A stretch of DNA of 64,000 nucleotides from Paenibacillus terrigena DSM 21567 (GCF_000374845.1 NZ_KB895421.1:111384-175383); one strand, 5' to 3'; positions 25,871 to 36,126 are shown, counted from the first letter of the stretch. The notes: generated by a model from the sequence alone, not told the origin. Numbers and translations are program-made.

Positions 25871-26932
25871 CTAGGCTTCGTTATTGAAGAAGACTTTATA
25901 GAAGTACATTTTCCGTTCTTCGTCGTACCCTTTCTCCAGATAGTCGAAGCTTTCATTGTTGACCTTGATCTCAATGTTCGTGTCGAGCTTAATGTCGTTC
26001 TTGAACTGGCGTTTGACCTTCCGGAGCGCGGACTGTGAGATGTTGAAGTCCGTCATTGACGGCAGCTCCCTCATCTCCTCGTACGTTTCCTTGTAGGTCT
26101 TGAACATATCGATATAACCCTGATCGCGAATGACTTCCTCGTAGAATACATCCTGCGTGAACTGCTCATTGCTCGCAAAATGCTGAATCGTCTCGTTCAG
26201 GAAAACCAGCTTCTCCTTCTTCTCGAACTGATCATTCGTCGTTGCGACGACATCGTCATAGAAGTCCGAGCACATCCGGATATACTGATCGGTCATATAG
26301 TGCTCGTCCACCAAATCCCTGACCTGCAGGAAGTCATCCCTCCAATAGACTGCCTCGTTCTGACTCCCCTTATTCGATAAGTCGACCAGACTCACATGGA
26401 ACCCTGAAGATGCTTGGTAATTGAAAATAATGCATCCCTTGTCCAATTTTTTGATGTTCACGCCTTGCTCGTATTGAAGCTCAAATGCAGACGAATCCCG
26501 CTCATCGATCTTGAGGAATTCATCCTTATGCTCAGATTTGAAAATGCCCACGGCATCGACTTTGAAATTATCGTAGAGAATATTGTTGAAATGCACGACA
26601 TACAGCTCACCCGACTTAATCTGCGGATGCGAAGACTGTTCGTACAAATGCCTTAACATATGCACCGATTGGTCATAAAATGTCGTACTATCTTGGAAAA
26701 TCGCGTTCGCAAATGTGTACACTTCATTCAATGCCAAGTCCGCCTCGTGATGGAACCGATACGTCGCATCAAACTTAAACGAAGCAAGAAAATACTTCAA
26801 TAGCGCAGCACGAAGCTCGTCATTATCAATGACGGTCAGCTCCTTCGCGATGACGACACCTTCGTCCTTCGATTTATTGCCTACTTTATGAATAACAAGA
26901 TCTTGAATTTCGATATTGGTTAGATTGATCAT
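25871..26932 (-). CDS. Nucleoid-associated protein, NdpA (37-kDa) family
   Basis: A 353-residue cytoplasmic protein matching the NdpA/YejK nucleoid-associated family: DLVIHKVGNKSKDEGVVIA at the N-terminus, LLKYFLASF, FHHEADLALNEVYTFA, SGELYVVHFNNILYDN, VDAVGIFKSEHKDEFLKI, and a C-terminal RKVKRQFKNDIKLDTNIEIKV segment. Family members copurify with the nucleoid in E. coli; function in Firmicutes is not known. Start at 26932, after GAGGGAG; a frame to 26959 has no RBS. Stand-alone gene. Confidence 0.85.
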   Translation of the reverse strand: MINLTNIEIQDLVIHKVGNKSKDEGVVIAKELTVIDNDELRAALLKYFLASFKFDATYRFHHEADLALNEVYTFANAIFQDSTTFYDQSVHMLRHLYEQSSHPQIKSGELYVVHFNNILYDNFKVDAVGIFKSEHKDEFLKIDERDSSAFELQYEQGVNIKKLDKGCIIFNYQASSGFHVSLVDLSNKGSQNEAVYWRDDFLQVRDLVDEHYMTDQYIRMCSDFYDDVVATTNDQFEKKEKLVFLNETIQHFASNEQFTQDVFYEEVIRDQGYIDMFKTYKETYEEMRELPSMTDFNISQSALRKVKRQFKNDIKLDTNIEIKVNNESFDYLEKGYDEERKMYFYKVFFNNEA

Positions 26933-27037
26933 TCGGTCTCCCTCTTTCCTACGCGTCACCTTCGCGGTCTACAAAAAGACACTTTCCCAGTATACTCGAA
27001 AATAGTGCGCATAGGCAGACTTGACCTTTCGGTTCAT

Positions 27038-27856
27038 TTACTTTTGCTTCGTCTGATAAGCTGCTACCATCTGTGCCCGATCCGCTTCAGACAATCGAGG
27101 ACAGCTTAAGCAATACGTGCCGCCCTCCGTCTTGTACGCCAGACAGCATGCACTCTTCAGCCGCATTTTTTCCCCCGGTTCATAGGGACTATCCATGTAA
27201 CGGAACTTCACTTGGAATGGGTTCTTCACGCGTCCGAACACTGTCGGAGACAGCTGATGATGCAGCACATCCATATCTTCGGCCAGATGGATTCGCTGCA
27301 CTTCATCGATCGGCTCTTCCAGCCATTGTTCGTAATAATATTCGAAATACGTCGGAATGATCCCCCATAGCGCTCCAACACTAATCCCTGCCGCGGAGGC
27401 TAAGGATTGGAGAATCGGGCGAACCTGCTCACTGTAAAAGGAGGTCATTAGCGACGTGACGAGAAGTGATCGATTCGCAAGCGGTACCGTCGTCCCTTGA
27501 ATCGATTTCAGATCAAACTTCAGCGTAATATATCCATCCGGATGCGCTACGATGTGAACGCTCATGAGGTTCATCGACAGATCTAGATGAATCCCGTAGC
27601 GCCAGATTGCATAATGAAAAGCCGCGAACATCCGGGCGAATTGTGCCGTGAAATACGTCGCCGCCACATCAAGTGAGAGTGCCTTCAGCTCCGGGGCATA
27701 CGCGTTTAGAAATGCCAGCGCACCTTCGCGTTCTGTGAGCTGACGCAGTTCGAAGGTTGCGATCGCAGGAGAGGTGTCCTGATGGGTAATCATATATTTA
27801 TCTAAAATTTCAGTTGGGATGTGCAATGGAAGATCCTCCTTCAGCGAATGAAGCAC
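27038..27856 (-). CDS. FhuF-like siderophore-iron reductase
   Basis: A 272-residue protein ending in the FhuF 2Fe-2S signature CC-x10-C-x2-C (ACCLAYKTEGGTYCLSC, about residues 237-252). FhuF-like proteins release iron from ferric hydroxamate siderophores in the cytoplasm by reduction. The rest of the sequence is only loosely like E. coli FhuF, which is usual for the family. A Fur box lies at 27887-27907, directly upstream, so iron-limited expression is likely. No siderophore transporter is seen nearby. Confidence 0.85.
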   Translation of the reverse strand: MLHSLKEDLPLHIPTEILDKYMITHQDTSPAIATFELRQLTEREGALAFLNAYAPELKALSLDVAATYFTAQFARMFAAFHYAIWRYGIHLDLSMNLMSVHIVAHPDGYITLKFDLKSIQGTTVPLANRSLLVTSLMTSFYSEQVRPILQSLASAAGISVGALWGIIPTYFEYYYEQWLEEPIDEVQRIHLAEDMDVLHHQLSPTVFGRVKNPFQVKFRYMDSPYEPGEKMRLKSACCLAYKTEGGTYCLSCPRLSEADRAQMVAAYQTKQK

Positions 27857-27886
27857 TAGCGATATGATTCGAGATAACGCTAATAG

Positions 27887-27907
27887 TGATAATGATAATT
27901 AATATCA
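27887..27907 (-). promoter_or_regulatory. Fur box of the FhuF-like gene
   Basis: TGATAATTAATATCA (27893-27907) matches the 7-1-7 Fur box TGATAATNATTATCA with one mismatch, and an overlapping TGATAAT begins at 27887; another TGATAAT lies at 27916. Overlapping boxes are common at Fur sites. Confidence 0.8.
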
Positions 27908-27964
27908 ATACCAAAATGATAATCTTCCAGCTTCACCCTGTCAATTCTAAAACGTGCACACGCC

Positions 27965-28009
27965 AAAACGCCCGTCTTCTTCCCCCAATGGAAGAAGAAC
28001 GGGCGTTTT
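27965..28009. terminator. Terminator of the pgl gene
   Basis: AAAACGCCCGT...ACGGGCGTTTT with inner TTCTTC / GAAGAA pairing. A- and T-rich ends allow use on both strands; it follows pgl on the minus strand. Confidence 0.85.
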
Positions 28010-28022
28010 ATATCAGGAAATA

Positions 28023-29063
28023 TTAGAGGACTTGCAGGCAGACCGGTTTAGTCACTTCTACACGATCCGTTGTTGCTTCTGGCAATCCTTCTGGATTCAA
28101 TCGAATCACGAGCATCGAATCCGAATTCTGATTCGCTGCCAGAATATACGGCGCGTCTGGCACAAGCGTGAAATGACGCGGGAAGTTCCCTTCCGTCGCT
28201 ATGAGACCCGCATACTTCAATTCACTCGGGTGTTGAACGGTGAACACGGCAAGACTATCTTCTCCGCGGTTCGATCCATACACAACGTTGCCCGAAGCGG
28301 AGACGGTAATTTCAGCGCAGTAGCTCTCCCCTTGGAAGTCTGGAGCCAGCGTCGACAACTTCTGTACAGCTGTTAATTTGCCTTGCTCCCGATCTATCTC
28401 GAATACTTCGACTTCTGATGTCAATTCATAGATGACATAGACATAAGGCGCCTCCGGATGGAAATCCAAATGACGCGGTCCAGAGCCTGGTGTAACGTGC
28501 GCGATTGAACGCTCGATTAATTTGCCCTCGGACGTTAATTCATACGTAACCACTTGATCCAGACCAAGATCCGCTACAAGGAAATATGACGTGCCTGGTA
28601 TCTGCTTAATGGAATGCGGATGCGGGGTTTCTTGACGATCTGCTCGAACGCCATTTCCGACATGCTGTACTTGGTCAGACATTGAGCCGATCGCGCCCTC
28701 TACTGTGATTGGATAGACGCAAATGCTGCCCGAAGAATAGTTCACGAGCAAGAGATAGTCTCCCGATGCATCCACTACGACGTAACAAGGATCTGCCCCT
28801 AGGGTAGACTGTCTGTTCACTTCTTCCATCGTGCCCTGCTCCAGATCATAACGCAAAGACACGACAGCCCCATCACCTGTCTCACTCACAGCATACACGC
28901 GGTTGCGAGGAGCATCTACGGTTAAGAACGATGGATTCGCCACACCTGCAACGCCACCCACACGCTTCAGACGACCCTCTGCTTGATCGAATTGAAAAAA
29001 ATGAATGCCCTCTTCTTCCTTCGGCGCATACGATCCAACAAATACTGCTCTGTTCTGCGTCAT
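28023..29063 (-). CDS. pgl: 6-phosphogluconolactonase, YkgB/Pgl beta-propeller type
   Basis: A 346-residue seven-bladed propeller of the lactonase family (B. subtilis YkgB, 349 residues). It hydrolyses 6-phosphogluconolactone in the oxidative pentose phosphate pathway. Marks: VGSYAPKEEEGIHFFQFD, NPSFLTVDAPRNRVYAVSE, TPHPHSIKQIPGTSYFLVADLGLDQV, GPRHLDFHPEAPYVYVIYEL and FPRHFTLVPDAPYILAANQNSD. ATG 29063 follows GAGGAGG by 8 bases, so the 17-residue upstream extension is dropped. It stands alone between terminators. Confidence 0.9.
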   Translation of the reverse strand: MTQNRAVFVGSYAPKEEEGIHFFQFDQAEGRLKRVGGVAGVANPSFLTVDAPRNRVYAVSETGDGAVVSLRYDLEQGTMEEVNRQSTLGADPCYVVVDASGDYLLLVNYSSGSICVYPITVEGAIGSMSDQVQHVGNGVRADRQETPHPHSIKQIPGTSYFLVADLGLDQVVTYELTSEGKLIERSIAHVTPGSGPRHLDFHPEAPYVYVIYELTSEVEVFEIDREQGKLTAVQKLSTLAPDFQGESYCAEITVSASGNVVYGSNRGEDSLAVFTVQHPSELKYAGLIATEGNFPRHFTLVPDAPYILAANQNSDSMLVIRLNPEGLPEATTDRVEVTKPVCLQVL

Positions 29064-29238
29064 TACGATATCCTCCTCAACATATAAATTGAATCGATTT
29101 CTTATGTAATCCACATGGCGATAACGATACTATCATTCTACCTCCTTTTACCATACGTTTCACCACATGATTTTAATCCCCACAAAGTGGTGTATTGGCT
29201 TCGAAGCGATCAGGTACTTTGCGGAGAGCTCGAAATCT

Positions 29239-29274
29239 AAAATAACCCGGCCTTGAAACAGGCCGGGTTATTTT
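29239..29274. terminator. Terminator of the first chemoreceptor gene
   Basis: AATAACCCGGCC / GGCCGGGTTATT: perfect 12-bp stem with 8-base loop and TTTT/AAAA flanks, functional on both strands. Confidence 0.88.
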
Positions 29275-29285
29275 CTATTCGTCTA

Positions 29286-30974
29286 CTAGATTTTGAATTT
29301 CCCAACTTGGGCTTGCAATTGCTCTGCCATCGTGGACAGCGAGCCTGCCGACGTGCTGATCTCTTCCATCGAAGCTAGCTGTTCTTGCGTCGCTGCCGAT
29401 ACCGTCTGCGATTCTGCAACCGCTACTTCAGCCGCTTGTGAGATTGAGTTAATCGAGCCTACCACTTGTTCCGTGTTCACAGACATTTGCTGAACACTCG
29501 CGGATACGTTCTGAATTTCATCGGATACTTGATTGATCGAATGATGAATATGTTCGAACGCTTCGCCCGCTTGGTTAACCGTACGGATGCCCTCTGCAAC
29601 TTCTTTTCTACCAATCTCAACGGATTGCTGGGTCGTCTTCGACTCTTTCTGGATCACCGTGACAAGCTCGGTAATCTGCTGTGCCGATTGTGCCGATTGC
29701 TCGGCTAGATTACGCACTTCATTCGCAACCACAGCAAACCCTTTGCCGTGCTCCCCTGCTCTTGCCGATTCAATGGCAGCATTAAGTGCAAGCAAATTCG
29801 TCTGTCTCGCAATTTCCGTGATGATCTGTACGATTTCTCCGATATCTTTGGAACGATTCGTCAGACCTGTGATAACGCGAGATAGATCTTCCATCGTATG
29901 GTTAATTGACTGCATCTGCTGAACTGCGGATTGAATCGCTGTGTTCCCTTCGACAGATTTCTCTGCCGTTGCGATGACCACATTAGATACGCTCTGGGCA
30001 TTCGCATTGATCTGCTTCACGCCTTCCGACATCTCGTAGACAGCTTGAACACACTCGGATACGCTCTGCACCTGATGCTCTGTCCCTTCTGCAACACGCT
30101 GAATCGAGGACGAAATTTGCACGGTCGCTTGACTGGTCTGCACGGATCCTGCGTTCAATTCTTCGGAAGAAGCTGCCACGTGTTCAGCTCCTGCATGAAT
30201 TTCTTTGAGCAACTGATGCAGATTGTTCTTCATACGATTGAAGGAAATCGCGAGGTCACCAATTTCATCGCGATTCTTAATGGCTAATTCCGGCTCCGTC
30301 AAATCACCATCTGCGATCAGAGATGCCGATTGCGAGATTCTTCTCAGCGGTCGACTAATAAGAACGGATACCGCATATCCAATCACAATAGCTAGAATCG
30401 AGGTAACCACAATCACGATCAGGTTCATCAGCTTCAAGCCGTTCGCATATTTTGAATTCTCCTTACTGCCTTCGTCAAGCAGCTGCTGCTGCGCCTTTGC
30501 CAGCTTATCCGCTTCATATTCCATCTCACGGCCAATGGGAATGACATTGTTCGCCGCTTGCTTCACCGCGGCAACAATATCCGTCTTGGATAAGGCGATG
30601 ACCGTATCGGACTTCTCTGCGAACGATTTGCTTAATTCAGCCAATTTGGCGATCGTCTTCTTATCGTCCTCCCGGTTCACCATCTTCCCGAGCGCTTCTA
30701 ATTGCTTCAATTGCAGATCATTTACCTGCTTAAATCGCGTTAAAGACTCCTCCGTATCGGAGAGCAAATAATCGCGTAGTCCGCTAGTCTGCGAAATCGT
30801 GCTCTTAGATATATTCGAAGCGCCCAGCAGGATTTCAACCCTCCGTTCGAGTAGGTCCTGGTACGAATGATCCATCTTGGTCAAGCTGTTGAAAAGAATG
30901 ATGCCTGAGATGATAAGGATGGCCACCACCGCCAGGAAACTACATATTAATTTCTTCCGAATGCTGAATCTCAT
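29286..30974 (-). CDS. Methyl-accepting chemotaxis protein
   Basis: A 562-residue transmembrane chemoreceptor. First helix at about 9-29, an extracytoplasmic four-helix-bundle sensor (about 30-182) rich in heptads, second helix (about 183-207, [20 protein letters not shown]), HAMP ([20 protein letters not shown]), and the cytoplasmic signalling domain with the conserved hairpin tip [20 protein letters not shown] (about 391-410). Heptad count fits the Bacillus-type 40H/36H class roughly. No pentapeptide tether at the C-terminus. It is a close paralogue of the next gene upstream, on the same strand and 200 bp apart. Confidence 0.95.
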   Translation of the reverse strand: MRFSIRKKLICSFLAVVAILIISGIILFNSLTKMDHSYQDLLERRVEILLGASNISKSTISQTSGLRDYLLSDTEESLTRFKQVNDLQLKQLEALGKMVNREDDKKTIAKLAELSKSFAEKSDTVIALSKTDIVAAVKQAANNVIPIGREMEYEADKLAKAQQQLLDEGSKENSKYANGLKLMNLIVIVVTSILAIVIGYAVSVLISRPLRRISQSASLIADGDLTEPELAIKNRDEIGDLAISFNRMKNNLHQLLKEIHAGAEHVAASSEELNAGSVQTSQATVQISSSIQRVAEGTEHQVQSVSECVQAVYEMSEGVKQINANAQSVSNVVIATAEKSVEGNTAIQSAVQQMQSINHTMEDLSRVITGLTNRSKDIGEIVQIITEIARQTNLLALNAAIESARAGEHGKGFAVVANEVRNLAEQSAQSAQQITELVTVIQKESKTTQQSVEIGRKEVAEGIRTVNQAGEAFEHIHHSINQVSDEIQNVSASVQQMSVNTEQVVGSINSISQAAEVAVAESQTVSAATQEQLASMEEISTSAGSLSTMAEQLQAQVGKFKI

Positions 30975-31089
30975 CTTTTCTCTCCTTCCAGTCCAATGGT
31001 CTATGGTCTATTTTTCCAAGTAATTATAGCTGGATTTCCTCCAACATTCCAGCATAATCCATTAAAGTTTTACAAATATCTACAATTAA

Positions 31090-31150
31090 CGACAAAAAAA
31101 GACACAACGATTCGAGCTTTTCCATGCCAGTTCGAACGTCATGTCTGTCT
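31090..31150 (-). terminator. Imperfect terminator of the second chemoreceptor gene
   Basis: AGACA..ACG.TTCGA pairs imperfectly with TTCGAACGT..TGTCT, and the minus strand continues with TTTTTTTGTCG. Located after the stop at 31175. Confidence 0.5.
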
Positions 31151-31174
31151 CATATTATATATCGGTCAAATGTC

Positions 31175-32863
31175 CTAAATTGTGAACTTTGACGTCTGAG
31201 CCTGAAGTTGCTCCGCTCTCTTCGAGAGCGAATCCACGAAGGAGGCGAACTCTTCCATTGAAGCCAGCTGCTCTTCCACAGCCCCCGTAACCGTCTGCGA
31301 TTCCGATGCAGAACGCTCTGTCATCTCAGAAATGGCATCCATGGACTTCACAACTTGGGCCGTATTCACATTCATTTGCTCAATACTGCTCGACGCAAGC
31401 TGTATTTCATCGGACACCCGAAGAATCGCTGTCTGAATATGGCCGAAAGCTCCCCCTGCGAGATTCACAATTCGGATACCCTCTTGAATCTCCTCACGTC
31501 CCACTTGGCACGATTGAACCGTCGATGCTGAATCACTCTGAATCTTCGAGATCAGCTCCGTAATCTGCATCGCCGATTGCGATGATTGCTCAGCGAGCAA
31601 CCGAATCTCTTGCGCAACCACAGCAAACCCTTTGCCATGTTCCCCTGCACGCGCAGACTCTATGGCTGCATTCAGAGCTAACAAATTCGTCTGCTTCGCG
31701 ATACTGGTAATGAACTCAACCATCTTGTTAATATGTTTCGAACGATCACCCAGCTCAACAATGATCTGGAATAACCCATCAATCGTCTGCTCAATCGATT
31801 GCATTTGTGCAATCGCTGCCTGGATGGACTGATTGCCTTCCTCCGACTTCTCACGCGTCACGACGACCGCATCAGCCACTTGCTGTGCATTGTCGGAAAT
31901 CTGCTGCGCACCCACCGTCAATTCCTGCATGGCTTGTACACAGACGGCCACATTCTGTACTTGGTGATCCGTGCCTTCCGCTACACGCGTAATGGATACT
32001 GCAATCTGCTCTGTAGAACGATTGGTCTGCTCCGCGCCTGCCGCGAGTTCCTGGGAAGAAGCCGCCACATGCTCAGCACCTTCAGAGATCTCGGTAAGGA
32101 GATGACGAAGATTACGGCTCATCTGATTGAAGGATTGTGCAAGGTCGCCAATTTCATCGCGATTCCGAACCTGAATATCGGGGTCGGTTAAGTCTCCATT
32201 TGCAATGTTCTGCGCCGATCGCGAAATTTTCACGAGTGGTCTGCTGATCAATCGTGACAACATGTATCCGATGATGATGGCGAGGAGAAGCGCAAGACCG
32301 ATCGTACCATAGCTTAATAGCTTCAAATCCGCGACCATCGACGAATTCTGAGCAGTACTCTGCTTCAATACTTCTTCTTGTTTCTTAGCGATCTGATTGG
32401 TAACCCTCTCCATCTGTTTACCGACAGGGAGAAGATTAGCTGTCGCGTCCTTCACCGCCCCCTGCCGATCTGTCGCTGCCTCATTAATAATGTTCTCAGC
32501 CTTCAGATTGAAGTCACGACTCAGAGCAACCAATTGATTCATCAGCTGCTTATCCTCATCCTTCTCCATCAACTGCAGTGTGCCGTAGATAAGTTGAATT
32601 TCACCCTGACTAGCTTGCTTCATTTCTTGAATATTCTGTTCATCATTGGTAAGCAGGAACTGTTGAAGGCTGCTCGTATGCTGTGCCGTATATGTTGATA
32701 TGCGTTCAACGTTTGACAAAATCTGGGTGTCTCGATGCAATAATGTCGTATACGATTTGTCCATGCGACTCAAGTTCATTAATAGAAATCCACCTGAGCT
32801 CACCAACAAAACCGCTACGATGAGAAAACTGATGATTATTTTTCTAGTTATGCTAAACCTCAT
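31175..32863 (-). CDS. Methyl-accepting chemotaxis protein (paralogue)
   Basis: A 562-residue chemoreceptor of the same build as its downstream neighbour: first helix (about 10-30), four-helix sensor domain, second helix (about 184-205), HAMP ([20 protein letters not shown]) and signalling tip [20 protein letters not shown]. Sensor domains share MD-SY-LL at the start and the same length, and both share the C-terminal QLQAQ-KF-I ending pattern, so they look like a tandem duplication that has diverged in the ligand region. ATG 32863 is preferred to GTG 32869 because GGGGGG lies 9 bases upstream of it. Confidence 0.95.
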   Translation of the reverse strand: MRFSITRKIIISFLIVAVLLVSSGGFLLMNLSRMDKSYTTLLHRDTQILSNVERISTYTAQHTSSLQQFLLTNDEQNIQEMKQASQGEIQLIYGTLQLMEKDEDKQLMNQLVALSRDFNLKAENIINEAATDRQGAVKDATANLLPVGKQMERVTNQIAKKQEEVLKQSTAQNSSMVADLKLLSYGTIGLALLLAIIIGYMLSRLISRPLVKISRSAQNIANGDLTDPDIQVRNRDEIGDLAQSFNQMSRNLRHLLTEISEGAEHVAASSQELAAGAEQTNRSTEQIAVSITRVAEGTDHQVQNVAVCVQAMQELTVGAQQISDNAQQVADAVVVTREKSEEGNQSIQAAIAQMQSIEQTIDGLFQIIVELGDRSKHINKMVEFITSIAKQTNLLALNAAIESARAGEHGKGFAVVAQEIRLLAEQSSQSAMQITELISKIQSDSASTVQSCQVGREEIQEGIRIVNLAGGAFGHIQTAILRVSDEIQLASSSIEQMNVNTAQVVKSMDAISEMTERSASESQTVTGAVEEQLASMEEFASFVDSLSKRAEQLQAQTSKFTI

Positions 32864-33013
32864 TCTCACGTACCCCCCGATTGAATAAAATGCGATCTAT
32901 ATTGACCCATTTTATACCAAGGAACACAAAATATCACCAACCATTTTTAATATGAAATCAATTGTATATGCGGAGAACAAGCCGTCTCATTGGGGATGTT
33001 GGATTATTTCGCA

Positions 33014-33308
33014 TTATTTGACCATCGGTTCTACAAATGTGTAAAAAAGTCGATCTGGCGATATAAAAAACACGCCAGCCGTCAATCGTTCCGGAATTTC
33101 GACATCGATCAATAGTCCGCGCTCATCGCGATCCGACAAGACGAAAGCTGGGGTCAGCGGCAGATGGTTCTCCAGCAAGTTTTATAGAAGCCGAGATACC
33201 GGTCTTAAATATGCGAAGCAAACGTAGGCTGTCAATGAGGTTAACGGGCTTTTTGCCGAGAAAATAAGCCTTTCTAAATTGAAAAAACTTGCATATAGCA
33301 TCTTTCAA
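33014..33308 (-). pseudogene. Decayed coding fragment
   Basis: Two adjacent open frames on the minus strand, out of phase, look like remains of one gene. The downstream part (33014-33178) reads LLENHLPLTPAFVLSDRDER and ends FVEPMVK before TAA; the upstream part (33179-33308) reads KPVNLIDSLRLLRIFKTGIS. The phase changes near 33178, with a stop just upstream in the downstream frame. Codon use looks protein-like but no start codon with RBS is present. I do not recognise the family. A MITE-like element lies directly beside it. Confidence 0.45.
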
Positions 33309-33321
33309 TATTAAGCTAAAA

Positions 33322-33612
33322 GTGCGTGTTCAAAAAGTCGGCATTTTAGCACCTGAAAGTTTTCGTAGAAAACTTACATCGTAAGCGCAAGCTCAGGTTG
33401 TGAGAACCCCGGGATAATGCTTTCGTAGCGAGTTTTTCTTCGAAAAACTTTCAGAGGAACGTAGTTTAGGCGAAACCTAAATGAGTACCTGAAATGTTTC
33501 CGAAGGAAACATACTTCGTAAGTGTAAACTATTCGAAGGTGAACGCAAGATTCGATGTCGACTATGCTTCTTGAATGACTTCGTGATCAAATGATGATTT
33601 TTTGAACAACCT
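33322..33612. mobile_element. MITE-like element with inverted ends and 6-bp target duplication
   Basis: A non-coding 291-bp block. Left end GTGCGTGTTCAAAAAGTC and right end GATTTTTTGAACAACCT are inverted copies around TGTTCAAAAA. Directly outside both ends stands CTAAAA (33316-33321 and 33613-33618), a likely target-site duplication. Inside are several short hairpins, for example AGTTTTCgtaGAAAACT, AGTTTTTcttcGAAAAACT and ATGTTTCCgaaGGAAACAT. This suggests a miniature element mobilised by a transposase encoded elsewhere. It sits 43 bp before the MarR start. Confidence 0.72.
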
Positions 33613-33655
33613 CTAAAACTATATGAAAATTGCGAGTTGAATGGAGTCAACGCTT

Positions 33656-34108
33656 ATGGAAAACCTATTCAGCATCATTGAACGTGAAATTGCTATTTTC
33701 GGTCGTCGTGCAGAGGCGATCCGCATTGCTTATCTGAATCATAAAGAAATTGATCGCTCCACGTATTTATTGCTGCGTCTACTGCTGGATGAAGGCCCGC
33801 TTGCCATTAAATCGCTTGCAGATGCGCTACATCTAGACATCTCGACCGCAAGCCGGCAGACCGCTGCACTCGAAGGGAAAGGGTTCGTCGAACGTCTATC
33901 CGACCCAAGTGATGCACGTGTCAAATTACTGCAGATTACCGAATTTGGGCGTAGCGAGCTGCATACCTTTGCGAAGGCGCGTGAGGAATTCTACGCGAAG
34001 CTGCTCGAGGACTGGAACGAAGATGAATGCCGACAATTCGGCGAAAGTCTGGCACGCTTCAACCGTACGATCGAAGCACGTCGCTTAGAGCGTGAGAAAT
34101 CCGAATAA
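33656..34108 (+). CDS. MarR-family transcriptional regulator
   Basis: A 150-residue MarR regulator: dimerisation helices at both ends and a winged helix in the middle (TYLLLRLLLDEGPLAIKSLADAL, LDISTASRQTAALEGKGFVERL, SDPSDARVKLLQITEFG, with the wing Asp-Arg). The ATG at 33656 has GGAG 9 bases upstream; the one at 33641 contains that site. It is followed after 42 bases by a large enzyme-like gene on the same strand and may control it. The MITE-like element lies directly upstream and could have displaced or supplied its promoter. Confidence 0.92.
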   Translation: MENLFSIIEREIAIFGRRAEAIRIAYLNHKEIDRSTYLLLRLLLDEGPLAIKSLADALHLDISTASRQTAALEGKGFVERLSDPSDARVKLLQITEFGRSELHTFAKAREEFYAKLLEDWNEDECRQFGESLARFNRTIEARRLEREKSE

Positions 34109-34150
34109 CGAAGATCCCACTATCGAACCTGAAAGGAAGAGGCATCCTTC

Positions 34151-35797
34151 ATGACTCCTTATCATTTCCGGCAACGAGAGATCGTCACACGCATTGCAAA
34201 CTCTGCAAGCCAGCAGCCGGTTCTACCAAACGGACTCTGGTTCCATCACGACATACGCGATAATTTCTATTATGCTTCCTATTTATTCGCTGCAGCGGCC
34301 GACTCAACGATTCCTGTCTCTTTTGACCGGAATGAAATGAAAGCCCTTGCAACATCCATTCTGCTGCAGGTGCTTCAGCTGCAAGATCAGGATCCGAGCA
34401 GCTCTACCTACGGTCACTGGCCGATGAGTCTGGACCCTGTTCCGAGCGAAGCAAAGCCGCACCCTTTACCTGTCGAGATCATGGGCAGCCTGATGGTCTA
34501 TTTCGATTCGCAATATCAATCTGCGTTCAGCGATCTGTTGCGCACGGCTTTTGCTACAGCATTTCTACATATTTATCAGGGCAACTTCTATCGCAAACCG
34601 ATGGAACAGTATGGCCATCATGAGGCCAAATTCACTTCCGCCAAACTCATATTCGGTCATAAATTCCAAGATACAGCCCTCATTCAAGACGGCCATGATA
34701 GCTTGAAGCTTACGCTAGACCGCATTCACACGCTTGGCATGTGGGAGTACGGCAGCCTGCCGTGGTTCTGGCATTGGGTTCAGGCCTATACTTGCGCCTA
34801 CACATTAGAGCAGAACGACTCGATTCGGCAGGACCTCAGCCGTCTACTTGATGCACTGTGGCGCCAACGATCGCAATATTACCTGAAGGGAACCTGGGTC
34901 GGCGCCCATGCCCGCGGCGGGTGGCATGACGTCCCTCGCGACAGCAACGTGCTGCTCGATTACGTGCAATACGGTGACTTCATACTCCCTGAGGCCATGC
35001 CTCGCACCGAATACGCCGGCTTCTTGTTCTACGAAGCGCCCGGGGAAGCACGTCAGACCGCATTAGATCGGTCGGAGCCGACGGAAGTGAGACAGCGCAT
35101 TACGCGATTGAAATCGACGGGACCTGTCCATCTCCATTCCTATGCCTATATTACGGAGCACTATGCTGCTGGTGGCATGTGGGAGCGGTACACCGAGTTC
35201 GATAATGAGCAGCATCGCTGGGATATTACGATCCCGCTGGTCAATGAACATAGTATCAATCAAGCTTATTTCTTCCATCCCGGTGACGGGTATCATGCAG
35301 GAGATCCAAGACATCACAGCGAGTACGCGCATACCCTTTACCATCGGAATACGGTCATGTCACTCTATTCCATTCCAGAGACCTCTCCTTTCGACTACAT
35401 TGTCGGCGTGCTACCCAAGGGTACCTGGCAGGCAGAGCCATCCGCGCTCTATGGTCTTGTAGAGAATGTATATGTCGCTGTACACCTCATGCAGCCTTAT
35501 CAATATGAGGAACTGGAAGACCGACTTTCGGTGAGAAGCGAAGGCCGCTGGAATGGCGTCGTCATTGAAGCGATGGCTGTAGAGGAAGCCATGCAATTAG
35601 GGATGGAGAGCTTCGAGCTCTTTATCGAAGCGATGCAGGCGAACGCACCCGTATTCTCAGCGGTAGCGGATGGGGTCCTGCAAGTCCAGTACCATACACG
35701 ATACAACGAGGAGCTGCAGCTTACTATTCACGGTCCGAATCACCATGAGGCGCGAATCCGTGGCGAGCAAGTCGATTTTGAGGGTTACAAGGTCTAA
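34151..35797 (+). CDS. Large cytoplasmic protein, polysaccharide-lyase-like fold (uncertain)
   Basis: A 548-residue protein without signal peptide. The first half is alpha-helical with repeating aromatic helices (FHHDIRDNFYYASYLFAAAA, GMWEYGSLPWFWHWVQAYT) as in alpha/alpha-toroid enzymes; the second half is strand-rich with His/Tyr clusters (PLVNEHSINQAYFFHPGDGYHAGD, HHSEYAHTLYHRNTVMSLYS). This two-part pattern resembles heparinase II/alginate lyase families. I do not recognise a specific family, and the enzymatic role is inference. RBS AGGAAGAGG precedes the ATG. Probably cotranscribed with the MarR gene. Confidence 0.7.
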   Translation: MTPYHFRQREIVTRIANSASQQPVLPNGLWFHHDIRDNFYYASYLFAAAADSTIPVSFDRNEMKALATSILLQVLQLQDQDPSSSTYGHWPMSLDPVPSEAKPHPLPVEIMGSLMVYFDSQYQSAFSDLLRTAFATAFLHIYQGNFYRKPMEQYGHHEAKFTSAKLIFGHKFQDTALIQDGHDSLKLTLDRIHTLGMWEYGSLPWFWHWVQAYTCAYTLEQNDSIRQDLSRLLDALWRQRSQYYLKGTWVGAHARGGWHDVPRDSNVLLDYVQYGDFILPEAMPRTEYAGFLFYEAPGEARQTALDRSEPTEVRQRITRLKSTGPVHLHSYAYITEHYAAGGMWERYTEFDNEQHRWDITIPLVNEHSINQAYFFHPGDGYHAGDPRHHSEYAHTLYHRNTVMSLYSIPETSPFDYIVGVLPKGTWQAEPSALYGLVENVYVAVHLMQPYQYEELEDRLSVRSEGRWNGVVIEAMAVEEAMQLGMESFELFIEAMQANAPVFSAVADGVLQVQYHTRYNEELQLTIHGPNHHEARIRGEQVDFEGYKV

Positions 35798-35822
35798 TTT
35801 TTCAAATCTATCCGGCAGTACC

Positions 35823-35870
35823 AAAGGCGATTTCAGAAGACATGTATTGATCTTCAGAAGCGCCTTTTTT
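35823..35870 (+). terminator. Terminator of the MarR operon
   Basis: AAAGGCG-a-TTTC-a-GAAGA...TCTTC-a-GAA-g-CGCCTTTTTT: long hairpin with T-run directly after the gene. Confidence 0.85.
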
Positions 35871-36126
35871 GTGTTCCCGATAACAATGAAAATCGACTCC
35901 TTTTTACGCTAAAAACACTCAACTAAAATTGGATTCAATTGGATAATTATTATCAAATTTGATACTATTTTAGTGTTTTCGGATCATCTATACACTCACC
36001 TTATTTTGCGTAGTACCAAGGGTTTTCAGTCCTTGTAATAAATTACCTACCCTATTTCGCACATATAACTGTTACAATTTGAAATAAGTCTGCCAATTAA
36101 ATTCCAACTTTTGGAGGTGCTTGCAC
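35871..36126 (+). promoter_or_regulatory. AT-rich upstream region of the DUF262 gene
   Basis: About 250 AT-rich bases with no gene. TGTTACAAT at 36070-36078 could be an extended -10 element for the gene that starts at 36127. No matching -35 or operator was found. Confidence 0.4.
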
